64,000 nucleotides of DNA from assembly GCF_018613415.1 (NCBI RefSeq), contig NZ_JAGGQG010000014.1, positions 62,001 to 126,000 of the forward strand. The letters run 5' to 3'. The translations under genes and the position numbers were made by a program. The notes beneath the pieces were generated by a model. The model did no database searches. It was not told where the DNA came from and saw only the letters and a program-made list of their open reading frames with translations. Source of the stretch: Bacillus sp. ISL-18. GTDB lineage: Bacteria; Bacillota; Bacilli; Bacillales; Cytobacillaceae. Of the stretch, positions 57,721-64,000 are shown in pieces; within the stretch, counting starts at the first letter, position 1; every line of letters begins with the position of its first letter.

Positions 57721-58560
57721 ATGGACGGTTTACTGCACCAGCCAGAGTGGCGGATCATCGACCAGTCGGCGGTTGGAATACATTTTCAAGCATTACAATC
57801 TTTTGGGACGGATGATACATTATGTGCCTCTGTCGGGGCAGGTGAGGCACCTGCGACCGCCCGGACATGGATCCATCATAATACAGTCGTGTTAGGGATC
57901 CAGGATACGAGATTGCCATTTTTACAGGAGGGCATTCACTATTTGACCGAGCAGGGCTACCAGCCGATTGTCCGGAATTCCGGCGGGTTAGCTGTGGTCC
58001 TCGATGAGGGTGTCCTCAATATCTCGTTAGTTTTTCCAGAGGTGGAAAAAGGGATTGATATTAATCGCGGCTATGAGGTCATGTGGCAGCTTATTCAGCA
58101 GATGTTTGCTGATTTTCCTCTGATGATTGAAGCGCGGGAAATTGTCGGCTCGTATTGCCCGGGAAGTTATGACCTTAGTATCGGCGGGAAAAAGTTTGCG
58201 GGAATCTCACAGCGCCGTTTAAGACGAGGCGTAGCGGTTCAGATTTATTTATGCGTAAACGGGAGCGGCTCAAGACGGGCAGAGTTAGTCCGGGGATTTT
58301 ATCAACTGGCAAAAAAAGAGGAGCAAACGAAATTTGTTTATCCAGAGGTTGTTCCTGCGGTAATGGCCTCGCTAGCAGAATTGTTCGGTGTTGAACTGAC
58401 GATTGCTGATGTGATGCTGCGCTTACTAAAGCAGTTAAAAGCCAACAGTGACCATTTGTATGCGGGGCAGTTGAATGAGTTCGAGCTTGGTTTGTTTCCA
58501 GGTTACTATCAACGTGTCGTTGACCGCAATGAAAAAATTGCTGAGATGATCAATTGTTAA
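57721..58560 (+). CDS. lipL: Octanoyl-[GcvH]:protein N-octanoyltransferase
   Basis: 279 residues, biotin/lipoate protein ligase fold. RNSGGLAVVLDEGVLNISLVFP and GSYCPGSYDLSIGGKKFAGISQRR with the catalytic cysteine (near residue 147) are the LipL pattern. It moves octanoyl groups from GcvH to E2 subunits in lipoate assembly. It follows pta, as in B. subtilis (ywfL). AGGAGTT precedes the ATG. Confidence 0.94.
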   Translation: MDGLLHQPEWRIIDQSAVGIHFQALQSFGTDDTLCASVGAGEAPATARTWIHHNTVVLGIQDTRLPFLQEGIHYLTEQGYQPIVRNSGGLAVVLDEGVLNISLVFPEVEKGIDINRGYEVMWQLIQQMFADFPLMIEAREIVGSYCPGSYDLSIGGKKFAGISQRRLRRGVAVQIYLCVNGSGSRRAELVRGFYQLAKKEEQTKFVYPEVVPAVMASLAELFGVELTIADVMLRLLKQLKANSDHLYAGQLNEFELGLFPGYYQRVVDRNEKIAEMINC

Positions 58561-58595
58561 GTAAGCAGCTGTGGGGGTTCAGTGGTTTTATAACA

Positions 58596-58634
58596 AGAAA
58601 GCCGTAAATCGATTTAATCGATTTACGGCTTTCT
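58596..58634. terminator. Bidirectional terminator between lipL and rsfA
   Basis: A perfect 18-bp stem (58596-58613 with 58617-58634) around a 3-base loop. Confidence 0.88.
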
Positions 58635-58689
58635 ATATTGAGTGCTGCTGCGCTTTGCCTCTTCTCCCTAAAACGCTTTTAAAAGATGC

Positions 58690-59460
58690 TTACTCGGCTA
58701 CTTTTTCAAGGTTGCCGTTTCGGTCCATTTTGAATTTAGTGGCAGGTCTTTCCTCTTCTTCAAATAAGACAAGTTTACGGGCCCGATTCATGATTTTCAT
58801 CAGTGTCTCATAATCTTCTTGAATGGTTTCGGTATTTTGCTCCAGCCCTTCTATTTTCGCGGCCATTTCTTCATTTTGCCTTCTTAACTCGAGTATTTCT
58901 CTTTTCAATCTTTCATTCTCACTTTTTAATGCTTCATTTTGCAGATTGGCATGATGAAAGTTTTGTAAATAGGAGATAACAGAATCAAGTGAAAGTTGTC
59001 CACCAGTAGGTGCTGCGTTTCGGTAGGCTTGTACGGCTGCTGATGGTTTAACATATGTTTCGGCTGCGATTTCGGTCTGCATATCCGGGATCTCTTCCAT
59101 TGTTTCAAATGTTTCGATTGTTTCCATTGGCATTTCAATTGTAAGCGGCGCTAGCGTTTCTAATTCATCGGTAGCTGGGACCGGCGGATTGTAGAGCAGC
59201 TTTTTCTTGCCGCCTTGATCCTTGCCTAACACTCGCTGTCTTTGTTTTCGTTGTTTTTTCGCTAATTGCAGCGCTTTTTCATAGCGGTGGCGGACGACGG
59301 CATTCCATCTAAATCCACAGGCGGCCGACGTGCGGTTAAGCTTGTCTCCAACCTCCTCGAAAGCGTTAAGCTGGGTACTGCCTTCTCTTACATGACGAAG
59401 GACGGTTTCAGCTAAAAGTAAGTCATTTTCATCTGTCCATGCATCTTGACGAACTTTCAT
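58690..59460 (-). CDS. rsfA: RsfA-family prespore-specific transcriptional regulator
   Basis: 256 residues from ATG 59460, behind GGGAG; a TTG 9 bases earlier is less well placed. The N-terminus is a Myb/SANT-like DNA-binding domain (DAWTDENDLLLAETVLRHVREGSTQLNAFEEVGDKLNRTSAACGFRWNA split over residues 5-52), the centre is variable, and residues 165-225 form a coiled coil (NEALKSENERLKREILELRRQNEEM in heptads). In B. subtilis RsfA tunes sigma-F regulon genes in the forespore. Paralogues are common, so orthology is likely but not certain. Confidence 0.85.
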   Translation of the reverse strand: MKVRQDAWTDENDLLLAETVLRHVREGSTQLNAFEEVGDKLNRTSAACGFRWNAVVRHRYEKALQLAKKQRKQRQRVLGKDQGGKKKLLYNPPVPATDELETLAPLTIEMPMETIETFETMEEIPDMQTEIAAETYVKPSAAVQAYRNAAPTGGQLSLDSVISYLQNFHHANLQNEALKSENERLKREILELRRQNEEMAAKIEGLEQNTETIQEDYETLMKIMNRARKLVLFEEEERPATKFKMDRNGNLEKVAE

Positions 59461-59784
59461 ATTATTCAACTCCCTAAATTAATTTACCAATTTGTCAGTT
59501 CCATTGACTGACTTGTTTTTAAAGTTCTAGTCTTAGGATGGACAAGTTTTTCAAGGTTTATACCAAAATGAATACAAGGATAGTAGATTTTTTAACTAAA
59601 AGATTTAAGTGGGATTGACAAGAGTTACTAATGATTTCAACTTGCATTGGAAAAAAAGAACCTGTAAAATGACCTATGGAGTTAGGCGGTTTCTAAGATA
59701 ATTGGATTTGGCAAATTATATATGGTGTTAATTGGATAAAATAGTGAGTAGATAATAGATTGTCGATAGAAAGGGGTGGATGGA
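59461..59784. promoter_or_regulatory. Divergent region between rsfA and the DUF1450 gene
   Basis: No gene found. A TCAGTTCCATTGACTGA inverted repeat (TCAGT/ACTGA) near 59494-59511 lies just upstream of rsfA and could be an operator or autoregulatory site; nothing else is clear. Confidence 0.35.
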
Positions 59785-60006
59785 ATGTCGAATGAATTTC
59801 GAGTTTGCGATGATTGCCAGGCCGTGAATTTAAAGACATTGATCCCTCGTTTGAAAGAAATAGATCCGGATGCGGAAATTAAAATTGGCTGCCAGTCCTA
59901 TTGCGGTCCCGGCCGGAAAAAGACCTTTGCCTTCGTTAATAACCGCCCTGTAGCTGCGTTAACAGAAGAGGAATTAATGGAGAAGGTCAATAAAAAAATC
60001 AAGTAA
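59785..60006 (+). CDS. DUF1450 small protein (YuzB-like)
   Basis: 73 residues from ATG 59785, nine bases after AAAGGGG. Conserved cysteines in FRVCDDCQAVN and IGCQSYCGPGRKK resemble a thioredoxin-like or metal-binding 2Fe-2S ferredoxin-like fold; function is unknown. Monocistronic. Confidence 0.82.
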   Translation: MSNEFRVCDDCQAVNLKTLIPRLKEIDPDAEIKIGCQSYCGPGRKKTFAFVNNRPVAALTEEELMEKVNKKIK

Positions 60007-60119
60007 AGCTCCGGCTGAAAATAGACCTCATAAGACAATCACCTACGTCCCCAAGACCCCAGGTGATTTTTCTTTTTCTTGGCCGCGGTACCACTGGGGT
60101 TCCACTATGTTGCCACTGC

Positions 60120-60171
60120 GGTGCCTGTCACCATTTCTCTTCTCATTGGGTTATAAATGGTGCCTGTCACT
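60120..60171. repeat. GGTGCCTGTCACC palindromes, copies 2 and 3
   Basis: Copies at 60120-60132 and 60159-60171 (the second ends CACT). Both are followed by short T/A-rich spacers. Confidence 0.85.
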
Positions 60172-60292
60172 CTACATGATGTCGAAAAATCCTGCGGAAT
60201 TTTGTTGGTTTTTGGTATATAATAGGAATAATCAGTATACTGGCCAATTGGCAGTAGGTAAGTTAGGTATGTTATGAGGAAAGGGGTATTCC

Positions 60293-61600
60293 ATGCAATT
60301 GCGATATTCGGATGAAAAGTTAACCGAAGAAAAAGTGTTTAAAGACCCCGTTCATCGCTATGTTCATGTCCGAGACCGAGTTATTTGGGATCTAATTGGA
60401 ACAAAAGAGCTTCAGCGGCTGCGCCGGATTAAACAGCTCGGCACTACTTTTTTAACCTTTCACGGTGCAGAACACAGCAGATTCAACCACTCTCTCGGAG
60501 TTTATGAGATTGTCCGCCGCATCATCGATGATGTTTTTGCGGGCAGACCGGAATGGAACGATGACGAACGCCTGCTCACACTATGTGCAGCGCTTCTCCA
60601 CGACCTAGGGCATGGCCCATTTTCTCACTCCTTTGAAAAAGTATTTGATTTTGACCACGAAGACTTAACCCGGGCGATTATTTTAGGCAATACAGAAGTC
60701 AACAAAGTGCTTCTAAAGGTAGGAGCTGATTTCCCCACGCAGGTTGCTGAGGTGATCGCTAAAACAAGCGCGAAAAAACTGGTTGTCAGCATGATTTCCA
60801 GTCAGATTGATGCCGATCGGATGGATTACTTGCAGCGAGATGCCTATTTTACGGGTGTCAGCTACGGTCAATTTGATATGGAACGGATTTTACGGGTAAT
60901 GAGGCCTAGGGAAGACCAGGTTGTCATTAAAAAAAGCGGCATGCATGCGGTTGAGGATTATATTATGAGCCGCTATCAAATGTACTGGCAGGTTTACTTT
61001 CACCCTGTCTCCCGCAGCGCTGAAGTGATTTTAACGAAAATCCTTCACCGTGCTAAGTACTTATATGAGAATAACTATTCATTTAAACTTGAACCGATCC
61101 ACTTCACCTCTCTGTTTAAAGAGGAAGTGACATTAGAAGACTATTTAAAATTGGATGAGTCTGTGTGTTTTTATTATTTTCAAATTTGGCAGGAAGAGAA
61201 GGATCCGATTATAAGCGACCTTTGCCGGCGTTTCGTTAATCGCAATCTGTTTAAATACGCTGAATTTGATCCTGCTAAGGAATATAAAAAGCTTGCAGAA
61301 TTGACAGTTCTATTTGCGAAAGCCGGGATTGATCCGGAATATTATTTGGTGGTGGATTCATCGTCGGACTTGCCTTATGACTTTTACCGGCCTGGCGAGG
61401 AAGAAGAACGGCTGCCGATTCATTTGTTAATGAAGAATGGGGAATTACGGGAACTTTCCCGTGAATCTGAAATTGTTGATGCGATTTCAGGAAAGCGGCG
61501 AACGGACCACAAACTCTACTACCCGGCTGATTTCCTCGAAGACGATTCTGACTCTAGCCACAGTGAACTAAAAAAGCAAATACGTGCCCTTTTGGAATAG
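60293..61600 (+). CDS. ywfO: HD-domain phosphohydrolase YwfO
   Basis: 435 residues. HD motifs ARSRFNHSLG-type (GAEHSRFNHSLGVYE), LCAALLHDLGHGPFSHSFE and SQIDADRMDYLQRDAYFTG are those of dNTP triphosphohydrolase-like (SAMHD1/EF1143) enzymes. It probably hydrolyses dNTPs or related nucleotides in the cytoplasm. Position before ywgA matches B. subtilis. Confidence 0.9.
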   Translation: MQLRYSDEKLTEEKVFKDPVHRYVHVRDRVIWDLIGTKELQRLRRIKQLGTTFLTFHGAEHSRFNHSLGVYEIVRRIIDDVFAGRPEWNDDERLLTLCAALLHDLGHGPFSHSFEKVFDFDHEDLTRAIILGNTEVNKVLLKVGADFPTQVAEVIAKTSAKKLVVSMISSQIDADRMDYLQRDAYFTGVSYGQFDMERILRVMRPREDQVVIKKSGMHAVEDYIMSRYQMYWQVYFHPVSRSAEVILTKILHRAKYLYENNYSFKLEPIHFTSLFKEEVTLEDYLKLDESVCFYYFQIWQEEKDPIISDLCRRFVNRNLFKYAEFDPAKEYKKLAELTVLFAKAGIDPEYYLVVDSSSDLPYDFYRPGEEEERLPIHLLMKNGELRELSRESEIVDAISGKRRTDHKLYYPADFLEDDSDSSHSELKKQIRALLE

Positions 61601-61604
61601 AAAT

Positions 61605-61665
61605 GGTGCCTGTCACCATTAGAGATCTTAACATTGTTGAAATAGGAGAATTGGTGCCTGACACC
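61605..61665. repeat. GGTGCCTGTCACC palindromes, copies 4 and 5, in a tandem duplication
   Basis: Copies at 61605-61617 and 61653-61665 (the latter GGTGCCTGACACC). Each is followed by similar sequence with AGATCT and ending ATAGGAG or GTAGGAG, so a unit of about 48 bp has duplicated; the last GTAGGAG serves as ribosome binding site region of ywgA. Confidence 0.85.
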
Positions 61666-61701
61666 AATCGAGATCTGTTTAGATGGAGTAGGAGATGACG
61701 A

Positions 61702-62208
61702 ATGTTGTTAAAAGATCATGCTAAGCTGATGCAGGCAATTATGGTTTCTGGTGAGATTACTGGGAGAAAAAAGCTGCAGAAGATGATTTATATTGCGAAG
61801 AAGGTAGAATTTCCTTTTCATGAGCGGTTTCAGTTTCATTTTTACGGCCCTTATTCAGAGGAGTTAACGACGAGAGTTGAAGAGCTATGTAATATGGGGT
61901 TTTTAAATGAAGTGAAAGAGAAGAAGGGTGGATACTACCAATATCGCTATACGCTGACAGACTCGGGGAAAGAGTTTTTGAGCCTAAACCAAGTTGAAAT
62001 GCCGTATTTAGAGGATTGCTTTAATGATATGAATGAGCAGAATGCTAGATTCCTCGAACTGGTTTCCACGGTTTTATATTTTGATAATCTCCCAAAAGAG
62101 GAAGTAGCGGACAAGGTGTTCACCTTAAAAAGCAGCCAGCGCTATACAATGGCTGAAGTGGATGAAGCCTATCAATACATTGAAACCTTAAAAACGAAAA
62201 TCCAATAA
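61702..62208 (+). CDS. ywgA: YwgA-family protein
   Basis: 168 residues, cytoplasmic. It resembles a winged-helix-type fold (SGEITGRKKLQKMIYIAKKVEFPFHERFQFHFYGPYSEEL), a pattern shared with Panacea/antitoxin-like and phage regulatory families, but its function is unknown. It follows ywfO as in B. subtilis; a terminator lies behind it. Confidence 0.85.
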   Translation: MLLKDHAKLMQAIMVSGEITGRKKLQKMIYIAKKVEFPFHERFQFHFYGPYSEELTTRVEELCNMGFLNEVKEKKGGYYQYRYTLTDSGKEFLSLNQVEMPYLEDCFNDMNEQNARFLELVSTVLYFDNLPKEEVADKVFTLKSSQRYTMAEVDEAYQYIETLKTKIQ

Positions 62209-62212
62209 GATC

Positions 62213-62258
62213 AAAAAACCGCCGGGACGATCGATTAACCATCCCAGGCGGTTTTTTT
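62213..62258 (+). terminator. Terminator of ywgA
   Basis: AAAAAACCGCC pairs with GGCGGTTTTTTT, with an inner GGGA/TCCC pair. Confidence 0.88.
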
Positions 62259-62261
62259 AGT

Positions 62262-62313
62262 GGTGCCTGTCACCATTTCTACTATTACGAGGTAAGAAAC
62301 GGTGCCTGTCACC
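62262..62313. repeat. GGTGCCTGTCACC palindromes, copies 6 and 7 of this family region
   Basis: Copies at 62262-62274 and 62301-62313, 39 bases apart, as for the pair at 60120/60159. Confidence 0.85.
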
Positions 62314-62333
62314 TGTTGATGTTACCTTTTTGA

Positions 62334-62519
62334 TTATTTATCGCTTGCGCGTACGCCGGCTACGGCGTAGTGGTTTTTGCTCATTTCTTCGATGAACACG
62401 GTGACTTTTTCTTTTGGAGCGCCGGTTGTTTCGCTTACGGCATCCGTTACTTTTTCGACTAATGCGCGTTTTTGGTCTTCGCTGCGGCCCTCCAGCATCT
62501 TAACTGTTACATATGGCAT
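62334..62519 (-). CDS. ywhB: 4-oxalocrotonate tautomerase family enzyme YwhB
   Basis: ATG 62519, nine bases after AAGGAGG, gives 61 residues starting MPYVTVKMLEGRS. Pro1, exposed after methionine removal, is the catalytic base. Length and sequence fit YwhB (2-hydroxymuconate tautomerase-like). The open frame extends upstream to 62606 without a ribosome binding site. The natural substrate in Bacillus is not known. Confidence 0.92.
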   Translation of the reverse strand: MPYVTVKMLEGRSEDQKRALVEKVTDAVSETTGAPKEKVTVFIEEMSKNHYAVAGVRASDK

Positions 62520-62712
62520 TTTACTTTCCTCCTTATTAACTGAACTACTAGTAGTGTTCCACAAACAAACTAAAAGTGCAATATAGAGTGAACATTTGAT
62601 TTTCATTTTCCAAGCGGTATCAGGTATACTTAAAGAAATATGAAGTAATGGTCCAAATGAATGACGGTTTAGCCATTCATCTAACGGTTTATCATAAGGA
62701 AGGAGAAATGAA

Positions 62713-63366
62713 ATGGAAGGATTCCACTTGGCCTACCCACTGCGGCTAATTCCCTATGTGGCGATTACCCTTATTTTTGCCTTCACATTCCATGAATTTG
62801 CCCATGCCTACGTCGCCTATAAATTTGGTGACAATACAGCCAAAAAGCAAGGCCGCTTGACCCTAAATCCGCTCCAGCATCTTGACCCGATCGGAACGAT
62901 TCTCATTTTTATTGCTGGATTTGGCTGGGCCCGCCCCGTACCGGTTAACCGCTTTTATTTTAAGAAACCGCGTCTTGCCGGCATCCTTGTTTCCGCAGCA
63001 GGCCCGTTATCAAATCTGATTCTAGCCTCGCTCGGTTTTATTGTCGGTTATGGACTTATGCGCTTCAGTGTGGGATCTTCTGCTTATTTTGATGAATTCC
63101 TAATGATTTTTATTAATTTAAACATCGTTTTGTTCATCTTTAATCTGATACCGCTCCCGCCGCTCGATGGCTACAGAATTGTAGAGGACCTTGCCCCTCA
63201 TCATGTTCGTGCGAAAATGACACAATATGAACAGTACGGAATGCTAATCTTTTTAATTCTCGTGATCACCCCGCTTGATCGATTTACGATTCAGCCTATT
63301 TTTAGCATCGTCGTCCCATGGGTAAGGGAAGGATTAAGCAATTTCTTTTATACACTTTTTTTCTAG
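62713..63366 (+). CDS. ywhC: Site-2 protease family zinc metalloprotease YwhC
   Basis: 217 residues with about five membrane spans. The zinc motif TFHEFAHAY (HExxH) lies in span 1-2 and the third ligand in PLPPLDGYRIVEDL (LDG motif). S2P-type proteases cut transmembrane anchors. GGAAGGAG precedes the ATG. ywhD follows after 15 bases, as in B. subtilis. Confidence 0.92.
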   Translation: MEGFHLAYPLRLIPYVAITLIFAFTFHEFAHAYVAYKFGDNTAKKQGRLTLNPLQHLDPIGTILIFIAGFGWARPVPVNRFYFKKPRLAGILVSAAGPLSNLILASLGFIVGYGLMRFSVGSSAYFDEFLMIFINLNIVLFIFNLIPLPPLDGYRIVEDLAPHHVRAKMTQYEQYGMLIFLILVITPLDRFTIQPIFSIVVPWVREGLSNFFYTLFF

Positions 63367-63381
63367 GAGGTTTATTTTTCA

Positions 63382-63894
63382 ATGGAAGAAAATAAGAAAA
63401 AACTTGGTTTTAATATTATCAAAAAAAGTGACCCGATGGATGGTCACAAAGGATTTGGAAAAGGGGCTTTGAGCCTTGATAATGTTTCACCAGTGTTTAT
63501 TGATATTGAGGCAGGCGAGGCGGAGATTGATATCGGCGCCATGCATGCCCGCAGTGCCGTGGAAAAAGGAATTAAATTTTTGGCAAATCAAGAAGAAGTA
63601 CCAAATGGCAAGCCGTATTGGCTGGTTTGGGTGACGATTGATCGCAATGAGGAAGGCCCTTATTATGCCGGTGTGACGGCCTGCTTTATGACCGTGGACC
63701 GTGGAATCCGCCGCGGCTATAAATCTTTGCCGGAACATGTCAACCGCATGGATAAATCACTTAAGCGCCATATTATCGTCGATGTGATGGATGATTCTTC
63801 TAAAAAAGTTTTAGCTGATTTCTTACGTGCACACAACGCGGTTTTATGGGAGAATTCTACCGAAGAACTGAAAAAAGGCCTGTTAGCTGAATAA
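63382..63894 (+). CDS. ywhD: YwhD family protein
   Basis: 170 residues, cytoplasmic, function unknown. GFGKGALSLDNVSPVFIDIEAGEAEIDIGAMHARS and VKFL..NGKPYWLVWVTIDRN match the YwhD family of Bacillaceae. Second gene of the ywhC operon, behind AGGAGG. Confidence 0.9.
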   Translation: MEENKKKLGFNIIKKSDPMDGHKGFGKGALSLDNVSPVFIDIEAGEAEIDIGAMHARSAVEKGIKFLANQEEVPNGKPYWLVWVTIDRNEEGPYYAGVTACFMTVDRGIRRGYKSLPEHVNRMDKSLKRHIIVDVMDDSSKKVLADFLRAHNAVLWENSTEELKKGLLAE

Positions 63895-63904
63895 TTTTTT
63901 AGTA

Positions 63905-63936
63905 AAAAAAACAAGTTTAATTCTTGTTCTTTTTTG
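63905..63936 (+). terminator. Terminator of the ywhCD operon
   Basis: ACAAG/CTTGT stem flanked by A- and T-runs (TCTTTTTT). The remaining bases to 64000 hold only the likely promoter of the next gene, including TGTGAACACACTG. Confidence 0.65.
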
Positions 63937-64000
63937 GATAAATGAGGTAAACTATATTCAGTGTGAACACACTGTAAAACTAGGACAAGAAAAGCTCCGG

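Overview
The window reads as a piece of chromosome from an endospore-forming, low-GC Gram-positive rod of the Bacillaceae. Evidence is the spore genes (gerQ, rsfA, a gamma-type SASP-like gene), bacillithiol genes, AGGAGG-type ribosome binding sites, a Spo0J/ParB parS site at 54041-54056, and gene order from about 54.1 kb to the end that matches the B. subtilis ywdI-ywdK-gerQ ... hemQ-pta-lipL ... rsfA ... ywfO-ywgA-ywhB-ywhC-ywhD stretch left of the origin. I cannot name the species; the many dispersed palindromic repeats suggest a Neobacillus/Mesobacillus-like genome rather than B. subtilis itself.

Layout. 0-5.2 kb: a glycoside hydrolase family 2 gene cut by the window edge, its divergent AraC regulator, then a carboxynorspermidine synthase/decarboxylase operon on the minus strand behind a 400-nt leader that ends in an intrinsic terminator. 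5.8-10.3 kb: a fructoselysine (frl) locus with an E. coli-type permease and kinase, two promoters sharing one box, and a GntR regulator. 10.6-17.4 kb: rluF-like pseudouridine synthase, L,D-transpeptidase followed by the remnant of an SGNH hydrolase, a plasmid-style ParM/ParR pair with a centromere-like array of hexamers, a DUF4023 microprotein, an aminoglycoside-phosphotransferase-like kinase and pepT. 17.5-18.9 kb: an 82-bp higher-order tandem repeat and a NERD nuclease-like gene. 19-26.4 kb: TetR-controlled ABC-2 exporter, ASCH protein and a heterodimeric BmrCD-like exporter. 26.6-32.8 kb: niaP and a complete liv branched-chain amino acid ABC operon. 33-41.2 kb: B12-binding radical SAM protein, YbaK deacylase, a double P-loop ATPase, a SASP-like gene, AlkD-type protein, Cof-type HAD, bshB2/yojF and pdxK.

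41.5-53.9 kb is the most striking block: fdhD, a membrane formate dehydrogenase (alpha, beta, gamma), fdhE and the molybdenum cofactor genes mobA, moeA, moeA-PBP, moaE, moaD and moeB. The alpha subunit contains an in-frame UGA at 43129-43131 at the position of the E. coli FdnG selenocysteine, followed after 11 nt by a hairpin that matches the E. coli bacterial SECIS element in spacing, bulged U and GGUCU loop, so it should be read as one 994-residue selenoprotein. The gamma subunit is split by an apparent one-base frameshift. A structured leader before fdhD may be a molybdenum-cofactor-type riboswitch.

Three other items deserve attention: the ParMR system with its upstream array, the attenuator-like leader of the carboxynorspermidine operon, and several families of dispersed repeats, some of which have altered gene ends or entered operons. 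No tRNA, rRNA, CRISPR array, transposase or prophage gene was seen.
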